In this document: in pieces, positions 38,582 through 47,939 of the stretch | Numbering within the stretch: the first letter of the stretch is position 1 | Layout of the letters: each line of letters opens with the position of its first letter | Assembly (NCBI GenBank): GCA_031553395.1 | Contig: JAVBLR010000009.1 | Coordinates: 186,001-250,000, forward strand | Origin: WRGA01 sp031553395 | Lineage (GTDB): Bacteria > Bacteroidota > Bacteroidia > Bacteroidales > WRGA01 | Reading direction: 5' to 3' | DNA: 64,000 bases | The notes under the pieces: generated by a model | The model's input: only the letters and a program-made list of their open reading frames with translations | Told to the model about the DNA's origin: nothing | Databases searched by the model: none | Program-made: the position numbers and the translations under genes

Positions 38582-39517
38582 ATGACAAAAATTACATTAT
38601 TCTTAGCAACAGCCTTATGTATAGCATCAGGCTTAGTAGGTTTTAGTGCGCAAGCAGCGAAAACCGTTGTGTTAGAGGAGAAATTCTTGACAAATCCTAT
38701 TGTTGAAAATGACAATTGGGGGTTTTCTATAACTGATCCTCTCGGTACTACTTGTACGTATGATGAAGAAGCAGGTAAATTTATGCAACTACGCTGGACT
38801 ACGAAGTCAACTACCAGTACAAAAACGTTGAGCCAAGTTATTTCTGCAAGTGAAGATGGTTTTGCTACAATAGAACTTATCTTCAAAACATCCGGTACTT
38901 TTCATACGGATGGATCATACTTGTATTTTATGGACAGTAACAGTCAGCCAATTGCAGGGCTTTACTTTGGACGAAATAGCGGTATAAATCACATCGCACG
39001 CGTAAAAACATACCAAAAGAATGGAGAAGAGTATATAAAAGAGGATAGGGATAGTGACCAATCTGCGGGTCAATTACAGGTAAATAATCCTACCGCTAAA
39101 GTTACATTCGTTCTTAATTTTAATACACAGACATATTCATTCTCTGCGGAGGCAGGCTCTTTTGATAATGAAACACGCGAATTCACAGCTGGTACTACAA
39201 GTGTATCTTCAAGTGATAATCCATTTCTTAATGTTGCTATGAATCCCGAAGCTACTGCAGCTACAAATGTAGGCATATTTATGTCGAAAGCATTTAATAC
39301 TGTTGGCGGTATTGACTTAATGTATTTAGGATTTTCAACAGGTGCACCTGATGGTACCACCGGTATTTCTTATTCAGTTGTTGATAAAACAGTTGTATCA
39401 AACAGTTATTACGACTTGGTAGGTAAGAAAGTCGTAGGCAATGAAAAAGGTATCATCATCCAAAAAATACTTTACAGCGATGGAAGTGTTGAAACAAAAA
39501 AGATTATCAATAAATAA
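38582..39517 (+). CDS. Secreted protein of unknown function with variant T9SS-like tail
   Basis: About 311 residues. An upstream in-frame ATG at 38519 falls in the terminator stem, so the ATG at 38582 (MTKITLFLATALCIASGLVGFSAQA, a normal signal peptide) is preferred. The body (VVLEEKFLTNPIVENDNWGFSITDP ... IAGLYFGRNSG) is beta-rich and looks like a LamG/concanavalin-type sandwich, distinct from the paralogues on either side. The tail reads YYDLVGKKV ... IIIQKILYSDGSVETKKIINK. No catalytic residues were identified. Surface carbohydrate binding is plausible from context only. Confidence 0.72.
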   Translation: MTKITLFLATALCIASGLVGFSAQAAKTVVLEEKFLTNPIVENDNWGFSITDPLGTTCTYDEEAGKFMQLRWTTKSTTSTKTLSQVISASEDGFATIELIFKTSGTFHTDGSYLYFMDSNSQPIAGLYFGRNSGINHIARVKTYQKNGEEYIKEDRDSDQSAGQLQVNNPTAKVTFVLNFNTQTYSFSAEAGSFDNETREFTAGTTSVSSSDNPFLNVAMNPEATAATNVGIFMSKAFNTVGGIDLMYLGFSTGAPDGTTGISYSVVDKTVVSNSYYDLVGKKVVGNEKGIIIQKILYSDGSVETKKIINK

Positions 39518-39565
39518 CTTGTTTGGGCATATATATTAAAAAAAGATATATAAATTATAAAATTT

Positions 39566-39601
39566 ATGGCGTGGTGAATATTCCCACGCCATTATTTTTT
39601 C
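39566..39601 (+). terminator. Rho-independent terminator
   Basis: ATGGCGTGG (39566-39574) pairs with CCACGCCAT (39584-39592), followed by a run of T. Strong GC stem in an AT-rich setting. Confidence 0.85.
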
Positions 39602-39649
39602 TATTCTGAACAAAGTTGTAACAGAATGAACGATAATGCATTTTAGATG

Positions 39650-39690
39650 TACTGCTTTAATATCACCTTTGTAATAGCATTAAAGCAGTA
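39650..39690. promoter_or_regulatory. 12-bp inverted repeat upstream of the duplicate jelly-roll gene
   Basis: TACTGCTTTAAT (39650-39661) pairs with ATTAAAGCAGTA (39679-39690), with a 17-base spacer, 33 bases before the next start codon. It may be an operator or a 5' leader hairpin. Confidence 0.45.
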
Positions 39691-39722
39691 TTTTAATAAT
39701 TAATCAAATTAAATTTATCGTT

Positions 39723-40664
39723 ATGAAAAAAAATTATCTTTTAATTGTTGCGGCAATTGCATTGAGTTTGTCGAATCTGAATGCACAAACTCCGGAATAT
39801 TTTATTAATGAGGATTTTGAATCGGGAACTACAGGGGCTGCCTTTGATTTTGGGCTTTCGGAAAATTTTGGGACTAATTCTATAATAAAAACAATGGCAG
39901 AGCCTTATCTTAATGTTCTTGATACATACGCAGGTAGTGTAGCTGCAACTCACAGTGGAATAAAAGACTTAGGTGAATTGGCTGTAGGTTTAGACGGAAA
40001 ATTGTATCTGGATTTTGATTGGTATGTGAATAACGGACAAACATTATACACTACCGGTAATGGAGGATATGTATTATTTAAAGATGCGGAAGATAAACTT
40101 ATCCTTGGTCTGAATATAGCAAAAGATGCACCAAAAGGTGCAGATGATGTATCTGTAGGAAATTTCTTACATTTATTAAATTTGGATAATACAGTTGTTG
40201 ACGATCCGGCTGCCATAGCTACAGTGGTAATCCCGGATAATTACGAAGCAGGAACCATATTCTTTAATAGGCAAAATGAATGGGTACATGTTCATGCTAT
40301 TTTGGACTTTACCACCAAAAAGATAGACAAAATAACAATTGTCAATACTGCAGGCGCTTCTTATGAAAAGACAGACTTGGCATTTCATGATAATACTGCC
40401 GGAATGTTGAAGAACTTTGAACTCAAGTTTCTTTTCGTAGGAAGTAATGGAAACCGATGGAGACCTCTGTTTGATAATTTCCAGATTTATCGTATGACTT
40501 CCGGTTCCGGTATAGCGAATAATGACTATGGTAAAACAGTAGAAAGTATTCAATGTTTTGATCTTTTTGGCCGTAAAATAACCGGAAATTCAAATGGTAT
40601 TGTAATCGAAAAAACATTTTATACGGATGGAAGTGTGAATGTAGTTAAGAAAATAATCAAATAG
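39723..40664 (+). CDS. Secreted jelly-roll protein of unknown function with variant T9SS-like tail (copy 2)
   Basis: A 313-residue paralogue of the protein at 34363; the two are alike over their whole length (signal peptide, INEDFESGT..GAAFDFGL, FDWYVNNGQ, NGGYVLFKDA, LFDNFQIYRMTSG, and the FDLFGRKI...KTFYTDGS tail). DNA is also close, showing a recent duplication. It has its own leader region with a strong terminator before it, so it may be separately transcribed. No enzyme motif seen. It may differ in ligand from copy 1, but the sequence does not say how. Confidence 0.75.
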   Translation: MKKNYLLIVAAIALSLSNLNAQTPEYFINEDFESGTTGAAFDFGLSENFGTNSIIKTMAEPYLNVLDTYAGSVAATHSGIKDLGELAVGLDGKLYLDFDWYVNNGQTLYTTGNGGYVLFKDAEDKLILGLNIAKDAPKGADDVSVGNFLHLLNLDNTVVDDPAAIATVVIPDNYEAGTIFFNRQNEWVHVHAILDFTTKKIDKITIVNTAGASYEKTDLAFHDNTAGMLKNFELKFLFVGSNGNRWRPLFDNFQIYRMTSGSGIANNDYGKTVESIQCFDLFGRKITGNSNGIVIEKTFYTDGSVNVVKKIIK

Positions 40665-40686
40665 AATATCTTATTTCTTTCTGATG

Positions 40687-40720
40687 GAGGCTGCCTGAAA
40701 TGGGTAGCCTCTTCTTTTTG
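40687..40720 (+). terminator. Rho-independent terminator after the PUL effector genes
   Basis: GAGGCTGCC (40687-40695) pairs with GGGTAGCCTC (40702-40711) with one bulge, followed by TTCTTTTTG. Confidence 0.75.
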
Positions 40721-40737
40721 CGGTTTATACTATAAAA

Positions 40738-40800
40738 TTGTACAAAGTTTTACAAATATTGACACACATCATTAAGTATGGTTTTATTTTTCTACATTTG
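40738..40800 (+). promoter_or_regulatory. HTCS promoter with a TTGTACAAA site
   Basis: TACATTTG at 40793-40800 fits TAnnTTTG and is 32 bases before the HTCS start. TTGTACAAA at 40738-40746 repeats the core of the palindrome at 13869-13882. No good -33 match is visible. Confidence 0.5.
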
Positions 40801-40832
40801 AACAAAGAGAATACCGTTTTATTAATCTATTT

Positions 40833-43800
40833 ATGAAGAACACTATTTTTATATTTTTTGGAATCCTGATATCATTAAAAACAATAGCATTACAGGATTA
40901 TAATTTGCAGTTCGACCAGATAAGTACAAAAAATGGATTATCTCAAAACACTGTAAGAACAATTCTGGAAGATAAAAAAGGATTTATATGGGCAGGCACT
41001 TTGGATGGATTAAATAGATATGATGGGTATAATTTAGTTTCTTATAAACCGAACTTAGGTCATTTAAATTCTCTGATTGATCATCGGATTAAAGAAATAT
41101 ACCAGGATAAAGACGGTTATATGTGGGTCAAAACCTTTGGAAATGAGTTTAGTTGTTATGATCCGATTTCTGATTCTTTCTCGAATTATTATGACCTGAA
41201 TATTGCTAAGGATAATACTGTTTTCTCAGATTACTATGAAGCCACCAACGGAGATATCTGGTTGTGGGGGCATTCCAATTCCATCGTTCGAATTCATAAA
41301 GACCAAAAGAAATTTACAACAACCACATTTCTTAAGGGTAAGGTTACCAAAAATAAAAACTACAGCCGATTCCTTTTTGAAGACTCAAGATCATGTATAT
41401 GGGCCGGAGGCCAATTAGGATTGTTAAAAATAGACGAAAATCAGGTTGAGCAAATCTACAACGGAAAATATTCATTTACGAAGGCGGTCGAATTAAATAA
41501 TAAAATTTATTTTATGACTGAAAATTCGATGATAATTGAATATGATATAAAACGGAAAACATTTTCTGAAATTAAGAATGCCGACCCCAAAGAGATATTT
41601 TTAGACGCCGCACAACTAAATAACAATGAACTGCTGATTGTTAGCCGGAATTCGGGAGTCATAACATTCAATATCAATACTCATATATTTGAAAAACCAC
41701 GATGGGCCGAAGATAGCCAATTGAAAGGTGATATTAAGTCTATAGTTGATAAAAATTTAGGAATATGGCTCTTTAATCATTCTGGCATTATATGGTATTA
41801 TAATCAGAAGAATCAGGATGTAAAAAAGTTAGAACTTATTCCTTCTGATATTACTAAGATAATAGATCTTGAGCGCTATAGTGTATATATTGATTCTAAA
41901 AACCTGATCTGGATTACTACCTATGGGAATGGTCTTTTCTTATATGATGTAGAAAACGATAAATTAACCAATTATAAGCATAATACTATCCAAAACAGTC
42001 CGGCTTCCGACTATCTGTTGGCAATAACGGAAGACAAACAAGGTAATATTTGGATAGGCAGTGAATATGCGGGGATTATTAAGGTTGCACGGTCTGATTA
42101 CGATATTAAGACCATTTATCCTGAACCGGAAACCTCCATTGGAAAAAATAATAATATACGAGCCGTGTATGAAGATAGGTATTCCAACGTATGGATAGGG
42201 ACAAAAAACGGAAGGCTATACAAATACGATAATACATTAACCAAAGGAGAGTGTATTTATAAAGATATTAATCCCTGTGCATTAGCTGAAGACACAAAAA
42301 ACAGATTGTGGATAGGAACAAAGACGGACGGCTTCTATATAATGGAGCAAAATCCGATGAAGGAGATTGCTCATTACAAAAAAGAATCATCAAATAATAA
42401 AGGTTTGGGGGCTAATAGTATTTTTTGCATTTTAAAAGATAGCAAGGATAGAATGTGGCTGGGAAGTTTTGAAAGAGGCATCAGTTTAGCCGAAGAAACT
42501 GCTAATGGATTTATTTTTCATCGTTTTTTTGAAGACGAAGGTAGTTTGAGTTTTGTGCGCTGCCTATATCAAGACACCAAAGGTTTCTTTTGGGCAGGAA
42601 CCAATGGTGGTATTATTCGATTTAATCCGGATGAATTGATTAAAAATCCCAAGGCATACGTTACTTACCAAATGAATTTGAATGATAAGAATGGCCTCAA
42701 TTGCAGCGATGTGAAAACAATTTACGAAGATGAAGATGGTGTGATATGGATAGGTACCGGAGGTGGAGGACTTAGTAAATTCATTGAAACGGCAGATAAT
42801 AAATCAGGATATTTTATAGCATATACAGTTAAAAATGGATTGTCCAGCGATTTTGTATGCGGAATAATGGAAGATAAAGAACATAATTTATGGATAAGTA
42901 CCGAAAATGGGATTACCAAATTTTACAAAAAAACAAATTCTTTTGTTGTTTATCAGATTTCGGAAGATATTTATGATAACAATTTTAATGAAAATGCAGT
43001 TGTTTACAGCTCCGATGGGAATATGCTGTGGGGAAGCCTCAACGGACTATTGGTAATTAATCCGGAATCATTCACTACCGAAGTAAATACGTTTCCTGTT
43101 ATACTGACAAATATTTTTCTCCATGATCAGATTGTTCAGGCAGGAGAAAAAGATTCTCCTTTAAAACAATCGATTAGCTATTCTAAAGAAATAAAACTTA
43201 ATTATAAGCAAAATACGTTTACCATCGGATTTTCTTCGTTGAATCTAAAGGAGCCTTCCCAGAATAAATATGTTTATATGTTGAAAAATTATGATGAGCA
43301 ATGGAGTCTTGTGAGTCATTTAAATTCAGCTACATACAAAAATTTACCACCCGGGAATTATGTGTTTATGGTTAAAGGAGCAAATAGTGATGGCGTTTGG
43401 AATGACGATGTTACTGAACTGAAGATTCATATTTCTCCTCCTTTTTGGGAATCGTGGTATGCATATATTGTTTATATTATACTCATATTAATAGCGACTT
43501 ATATCATATTTAAATTAGTGTTTAAATTCAATACGTTAAATAATAACATAAAACTGGAAAAAGAACTGACAAATCACAAACTTCGTTTTTTTACGAATAT
43601 ATCTCATGAGTTTAGAACTCCATTAACTATTATGCAGGGGGTGATTGAGAACCTGAATTCACCGGCTATAACCCCTGAAATAGTGAAAAAACAAGTGAGC
43701 GTTTTAAATCGCAATTCCACGATATTAACTCGTTTGATTGAGCAATTATTGGAATTCAGAAAATTGCAAAATAACGTGCTGACCCTTGACTTGGAAGAAA

Positions 43801-45155
43801 CGGATATTATTGATTTCTCTAAAGATATATACACGGGTTTTGAGGAAATGGCGGTTCAAAAGAATATAGAATATTCCTTTGTCTGTGACCGGGATTCATA
43901 TAAGATGTATATAGACCGGCGCAAAGTAGATAAGATATTATATAATCTTCTTTCCAATGCATTTAAATTTACTCCTAAAGAGGGTAAAGTAGAATTGCAA
44001 ATTTCATTTAATGAAGAAAATGAAACATGTAAAATTATTGTAAAAGACAATGGAATAGGGATAGATAGAAATAAGCAACATTTGTTATTCAGTCGTTTTA
44101 TGCAGATTAATTTCTCATCTACGGGTACAGGAGTTGGTTTGTCTTTGGTTAAAGAATTTGTTGATGCTCATAAAGGAAAGATATGGTATGAAGATAATGG
44201 TTCGCAGGGTTCTATTTTTAACATAGAGTTATCGACAAATAAAGAAGTCTATAAAGGAGAAAATTTCATTGTTTCAACACACAGCGACATATTGCCTAAT
44301 GAATCAAAAAATAATACGATACGGTCACGCAATGATTTTGAATATGATCAGATAATTGATATTGATGATTCCACATTATCCGAATATAAAATGCTTATTA
44401 TTGACGACAATGATGATATCCGGAATTTTCTTGTCGATGAATTTGGTAAATACTTTATGGTTGAAGAAGCTGAAAATGGTAAAATCGGATTACAAAAAGC
44501 GATTGATATAAATCCGGATCTTATTATTTGTGATGTAATGATGCCTGAAATGGATGGTTTTGAAGTAACCCGCAGGTTGAAAGAAGATTTTGAAACTTGT
44601 CATATCCCTATTATTCTCCTAACTGCCCATTCTTCAATTGAACATCAAATAGAAGGCGTGCAAAGTGGAGCGGATGCCTATATAATAAAACCGTTCAGCT
44701 TAAGTTATTTGAAAACGAGGGTGTTTAAATTGGTGGAGCAGCGGGAACAATTGAAAAAACGCTTTTCAAAAGAATATGTACTCGATGGAAATCTTATTGT
44801 ATCGACAGATCGAGATAAGGAGTTTTATAACAAAGTAGACCGGATAATGGAAGAGAATTTAGGAGATGTTATGTTTTCTGTTGATAAATTTGCGGAGTTA
44901 GTGAATATGAGGCGTACCCTTTTTTACAAAAAATTAAAAGGAGTTACAGGTTTACCTCCAAATGATTTCATAAAAATAAGACGATTGAAACGGGCGGCAG
45001 AGCTTCTTTTACAAGGAGAACTTACTGTATCTCAAATCTCATACGAAGTAGGATTTTCAACCCCATATTATTTCAGTAAGTGCTTTAAAGAAGAATATAA
45101 CTGTCCCCCTTCCAGATATGGGCGAATAAATATAAAAGAAGATCAGGATGACTAA
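40833..45155 (+). CDS. Hybrid two-component system sensor kinase/regulator (HTCS)
   Basis: A 1440-residue single-chain sensor and regulator. After an N-terminal signal segment come many ligand-sensing beta-propeller repeats of the Reg_prop type (repeated GFIWAGTLDGLNRYD / NVWIGTKNG / VIWIGTGGGGLS), a Y_Y_Y domain (about 780-865), one membrane helix (about 880-900), a histidine kinase A domain with phospho-acceptor H925 (NISHEFRTPL), an ATPase domain (DNGIGID, GTGVGLSLVK), a receiver with D1234 (ICDVMMPEMDG) and a C-terminal AraC-type helix-turn-helix. Known HTCS bind a liberated oligosaccharide in the periplasm and activate their own PUL. Ligand here is probably a rhamnogalacturonan fragment. 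It ends in a strong terminator. Confidence 0.95.
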   Translation: MKNTIFIFFGILISLKTIALQDYNLQFDQISTKNGLSQNTVRTILEDKKGFIWAGTLDGLNRYDGYNLVSYKPNLGHLNSLIDHRIKEIYQDKDGYMWVKTFGNEFSCYDPISDSFSNYYDLNIAKDNTVFSDYYEATNGDIWLWGHSNSIVRIHKDQKKFTTTTFLKGKVTKNKNYSRFLFEDSRSCIWAGGQLGLLKIDENQVEQIYNGKYSFTKAVELNNKIYFMTENSMIIEYDIKRKTFSEIKNADPKEIFLDAAQLNNNELLIVSRNSGVITFNINTHIFEKPRWAEDSQLKGDIKSIVDKNLGIWLFNHSGIIWYYNQKNQDVKKLELIPSDITKIIDLERYSVYIDSKNLIWITTYGNGLFLYDVENDKLTNYKHNTIQNSPASDYLLAITEDKQGNIWIGSEYAGIIKVARSDYDIKTIYPEPETSIGKNNNIRAVYEDRYSNVWIGTKNGRLYKYDNTLTKGECIYKDINPCALAEDTKNRLWIGTKTDGFYIMEQNPMKEIAHYKKESSNNKGLGANSIFCILKDSKDRMWLGSFERGISLAEETANGFIFHRFFEDEGSLSFVRCLYQDTKGFFWAGTNGGIIRFNPDELIKNPKAYVTYQMNLNDKNGLNCSDVKTIYEDEDGVIWIGTGGGGLSKFIETADNKSGYFIAYTVKNGLSSDFVCGIMEDKEHNLWISTENGITKFYKKTNSFVVYQISEDIYDNNFNENAVVYSSDGNMLWGSLNGLLVINPESFTTEVNTFPVILTNIFLHDQIVQAGEKDSPLKQSISYSKEIKLNYKQNTFTIGFSSLNLKEPSQNKYVYMLKNYDEQWSLVSHLNSATYKNLPPGNYVFMVKGANSDGVWNDDVTELKIHISPPFWESWYAYIVYIILILIATYIIFKLVFKFNTLNNNIKLEKELTNHKLRFFTNISHEFRTPLTIMQGVIENLNSPAITPEIVKKQVSVLNRNSTILTRLIEQLLEFRKLQNNVLTLDLEETDIIDFSKDIYTGFEEMAVQKNIEYSFVCDRDSYKMYIDRRKVDKILYNLLSNAFKFTPKEGKVELQISFNEENETCKIIVKDNGIGIDRNKQHLLFSRFMQINFSSTGTGVGLSLVKEFVDAHKGKIWYEDNGSQGSIFNIELSTNKEVYKGENFIVSTHSDILPNESKNNTIRSRNDFEYDQIIDIDDSTLSEYKMLIIDDNDDIRNFLVDEFGKYFMVEEAENGKIGLQKAIDINPDLIICDVMMPEMDGFEVTRRLKEDFETCHIPIILLTAHSSIEHQIEGVQSGADAYIIKPFSLSYLKTRVFKLVEQREQLKKRFSKEYVLDGNLIVSTDRDKEFYNKVDRIMEENLGDVMFSVDKFAELVNMRRTLFYKKLKGVTGLPPNDFIKIRRLKRAAELLLQGELTVSQISYEVGFSTPYYFSKCFKEEYNCPPSRYGRINIKEDQDD

Positions 45156-45212
45156 AAACAAAATAGTGAAAGTTTTATATTTTTGATTGAATACAAAGGT
45201 TGCTTAAGGTAG

Positions 45213-45257
45213 ACCTCCTGTTTATGCGTTATCATTAAATGCGGCAGGAGGTTTTTT
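45213..45257 (+). terminator. Rho-independent terminator after the HTCS gene
   Basis: ACCTCCTG (45213-45220) pairs with CAGGAGGT (45245-45252), followed by TTTTTTG. Confidence 0.8.
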
Positions 45258-45521
45258 GATATTAAGTACTTTGAATTTCAAAAGAATCAATCTCATCTAT
45301 TTCTGACTTCGATAATGTGATACCCTAATTTACATTTGTTTCAATAACGAGTTGTCAAAATGTAGTATCTGGTTTTATTCTACTTCTTACGAGTTATAAA
45401 ATACTCTATTTTTGCTTGCATCACCTATAATCGCCGTTTGCATATTTCTGTGTGATATAACTTAGCTGTTTGTCTATCGACACATTGCCCGAGCGCGGAT
45501 TCACATTTAGCTGAAAATAGT
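45258..45521. other. Intergenic stretch without a recognised gene
   Basis: No convincing gene on either strand. A TACATTTG box at 45331-45338 faces right, but no reading frame of useful length follows it. The other frames here are shadows of the glyoxalase-like gene. Confidence 0.4.
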
Positions 45522-45893
45522 TCAATGTAAAATTTCGATCCAATAACCATCCGGATCGTTGATAAAATATAGTCCCATCGATTCATTCTCGTAACAAACG
45601 CATCCCATTTCTTGATGAAACTTACGCACCTCGTCATAATTTCCCGATACGCGCACACAAAGATGAATTTCATTATCTCCCAGTTTATACGGTTCTTTCC
45701 AATCGCGAAGCCAAGTAAGTTCGAGTAAAAAACTGGTTGCTTCATCGGTTAAATACGTAAGAATAAATGAACCGTCTTCTGCCTTTTTTTGTCGGGCAAT
45801 TTTGAATCCAAGTGCTTTTTCGTAAAAAGCAAGGCTTCTTTCCAAATCCAATACATTAAAATTGTAGTGATCAAATTTCGTTTTTATTTCCAT
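45522..45893 (-). CDS. Glyoxalase/bleomycin-resistance (VOC) superfamily protein
   Basis: About 123 residues from the ATG at 45893 (MEIKTKFDHYNFNVLDLERSLAFYEKALGF). The frame extends further upstream, but the VOC fold starts here. Metal-ligand positions of glyoxalase I are visible: H9 or so in DHYNF, E in FLLELTW, H in EIHLCVR and the last E in YWIEIL. It could be a lactoylglutathione lyase-like enzyme or another metal-dependent VOC protein. It starts 10 bases after the stop of the metallo-beta-lactamase-fold gene, so the two are co-transcribed. Not connected with pectin use. Confidence 0.85.
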   Translation of the reverse strand: MEIKTKFDHYNFNVLDLERSLAFYEKALGFKIARQKKAEDGSFILTYLTDEATSFLLELTWLRDWKEPYKLGDNEIHLCVRVSGNYDEVRKFHQEMGCVCYENESMGLYFINDPDGYWIEILH

Positions 45894-45903
45894 AATTATC
45901 TTG

Positions 45904-46626
45904 TTATAAATCAAAATATTGTCCTCTAGATGCAATTTTGCCGAACTGGGTATTTTTAGTTAATGCAAATTTTTCAAAAGCATTTGCAGCTTCATAATTC
46001 TCATCAAAGTGCATAGGTAAAAATAAGCCAACCTTTATTTTATCTAGGAATTGTTCAGCTCCTTTCATATAATCTTTTCCTAAACGTTTGTCAATCGGAA
46101 ACATCACTGCATCAAAATACTTTTCCTGCTGATACAAATCGTCTAATTCTTTCAAATAAAAATCTTCAGCTTCTTTTGCGTATTCGGATGAAGACTCTTC
46201 ATTCCAATGCCAATTATTCAAATCTCCGGCATGAAAAATCTTTTTTCCTTCTACCTCAATTGCAAAAGAAATTCCGATATCAGTAGAGCCAAAAGCTTTT
46301 ATCGTTAGAATATTATCTTTATAAAATTCGGATTTTTTCAAATAAACAGCATCCGATAACTTGGTTTTCTTTTCATCCAAAATATCTGAAGAAAAAATAT
46401 ACTGAATATCTGGATGTTTTTCTTTCCATTTCAATATTGCAGGATTGAAATGATCGGGGTGAGAATGAGAAGATAAAACATATAATTTCCCGGGATGATT
46501 CAAAATCCGTTCATGTACAATCCCCGAATCGAAAGTTGCACCCGAATCTTTGTAATAATCAATTATAATCGAGAAATCATTCCCTTCGATTACAAAACCG
46601 CTATGGTAAATGTAATTTAATCGCAT
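45904..46626 (-). CDS. Metallo-beta-lactamase fold hydrolase (UlaG-like)
   Basis: A 240-residue cytoplasmic protein. It has the metal-binding motif SHSHPDHF (HxHxDH), a further aspartate and histidine in FHAGDLNNWHW, and a late histidine in LPMHFDENY. These place it in the UlaG-like branch of the metallo-beta-lactamase superfamily. The substrate cannot be told from the sequence. It is the first gene of a two-gene leftward unit with the VOC protein. No promoter box was identified upstream. Confidence 0.83.
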   Translation of the reverse strand: MRLNYIYHSGFVIEGNDFSIIIDYYKDSGATFDSGIVHERILNHPGKLYVLSSHSHPDHFNPAILKWKEKHPDIQYIFSSDILDEKKTKLSDAVYLKKSEFYKDNILTIKAFGSTDIGISFAIEVEGKKIFHAGDLNNWHWNEESSSEYAKEAEDFYLKELDDLYQQEKYFDAVMFPIDKRLGKDYMKGAEQFLDKIKVGLFLPMHFDENYEAANAFEKFALTKNTQFGKIASRGQYFDL

Positions 46627-46773
46627 ATTGTTTGTTATTCGTTATTTGAATTCGATGTAAATACCGGAGTAAAGTTCATCTATATTTATACACAAAACAA
46701 ATTTCGATAAAATGCCGGACATCTGCAAATGAATAAAAGCAAATGCTTAAAAAATATTCGAATTGACACCGAT

Positions 46774-46980
46774 ATGAAGGTTTTTTTACCTCACCCCCAA
46801 CCCCTCTCCGAATGGAGAGGGGAGCTTTGGAAAGATTTTTCATTTTTAGGCTAAAAAGTTAGATGTTATCTGAATTATATCTTTTTTGATTTCATAAATA
46901 CCAATTAATTGAGCTAAACTACTCCCCTCTCCATTCGGAGAGGGGCAGGGGGTGAGGTTAAAACTTTCAAAACGGACTCT
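46774..46980. repeat. MITE/REP-like intergenic element with 37-bp inverted arms
   Basis: Arms at 46789-46825 and 46921-46957 are near-perfect reverse complements (CCTCACCCCC... and ...GGGGGTGAGG). Each arm has an internal palindrome around CTCTCCGAATGGAGAG. The outer edges (TGAAGGTTTTTTT left, AAAACTTTCAAAACGGACTC right) also pair partly. GC-rich, in an AT-rich gap; no coding. The right edge resembles that of the element at 56436-56647. Confidence 0.75.
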
Positions 46981-47039
46981 TTATGAAAATTGCTTTCCAC
47001 AATCATTTGATTAACTTTGTCACTCAAATTCAACTATTC

Positions 47040-47939
47040 ATGTTCAATAAATTAGTAGCCATAGAGCCTGTAAGCCTGATTCCATCAGCAGAAAAAGAAT
47101 TGCATTCTTTTGCAAAAGAAGTAATCATGTTTCAAAATATTCCGACAGATGACGATGAAATTGCTTCTCGCATTGGAGATGCTGATGCCGTGCTGTTAAG
47201 TTATACCTCCCGCATCAATCGAACAGCATTGGAGAAATGTTTGAATGTTAAATACATAGGTATGTGCTGTTCATTATATTCTCCGGAAAGTGCCAATGTT
47301 GATATCCGCTATGCCAACGAACGGGGCATTACTGTAACCGGCATTCGGGATTACGGAGATGAAGGCGTCGTGGAATATATTGTCAGTGAATTGGTTCGTT
47401 GTTTACATGGGTTTGGGCAGGAACCATGGGAAGGGATGCCGCGTGAAATAACCGGGTTGAAAGTCGGAATTATAGGGCTTGGCAAATCCGGTGGCATGAT
47501 TGCGGATGCCTTGAAGATGTTTGGTGCCGATATTACTTATTTTGCCCGTAGTGAAAAATTGGAAGCCAAAGCTAAAGGTTATCATTTTTTACCTTTAGAT
47601 GAACTTTTGGCTCAAAGTGAAGTCGTTTGTTGCTGCCTGAATAAAAATACGGTTTTATTACACGAAGCCGAGTTTAAATCATTCGGAAATAAAAAAATAA
47701 TATTCAATACAGGATTATCTCCTGCATGGGATGAGCTTGCATTTACTCAATGGTTAGAAGGAGATAACCTTTGTTTTTGCGATACTGTAGGCGCATTAGG
47801 CGGAACACATCTTCTCAATCATCCGCATGTGCGATGTATGCAAGTATCGACCGGCCGCACTCGTCAGGCGTTTGATCGCCTGAGCGAAAAGGTGCTGGCC
47901 AATTTATCAGAATACAATCGGCGAAACAATGTTGATTAG
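47040..47939 (+). CDS. D-isomer-specific 2-hydroxyacid dehydrogenase family protein
   Basis: About 299 residues from the ATG at 47040; an earlier in-frame ATG at 46983 lies at the edge of the repeat and adds residues not expected for the family. The NAD-binding Rossmann motif is GLKVGIIGLGKSGG, with the catalytic-domain segments LLSYTSRINRTALEKC and FNTGLSPAWDE. The usual catalytic His region reads GALGGTHLLNHPHV. Cytoplasmic NAD(P)H-dependent reduction of a 2-keto acid is the known family role; the substrate is not evident. The 3' end overlaps the convergent aspartate dehydrogenase gene by 33 bases. Confidence 0.82.
   Translation: MFNKLVAIEPVSLIPSAEKELHSFAKEVIMFQNIPTDDDEIASRIGDADAVLLSYTSRINRTALEKCLNVKYIGMCCSLYSPESANVDIRYANERGITVTGIRDYGDEGVVEYIVSELVRCLHGFGQEPWEGMPREITGLKVGIIGLGKSGGMIADALKMFGADITYFARSEKLEAKAKGYHFLPLDELLAQSEVVCCCLNKNTVLLHEAEFKSFGNKKIIFNTGLSPAWDELAFTQWLEGDNLCFCDTVGALGGTHLLNHPHVRCMQVSTGRTRQAFDRLSEKVLANLSEYNRRNNVD

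Noticed and set aside
45425..45745. A 106-codon minus-strand frame overlapping the glyoxalase-like gene.
   Set aside because: It is a shadow frame of the VOC protein; composition is unlike a real protein.
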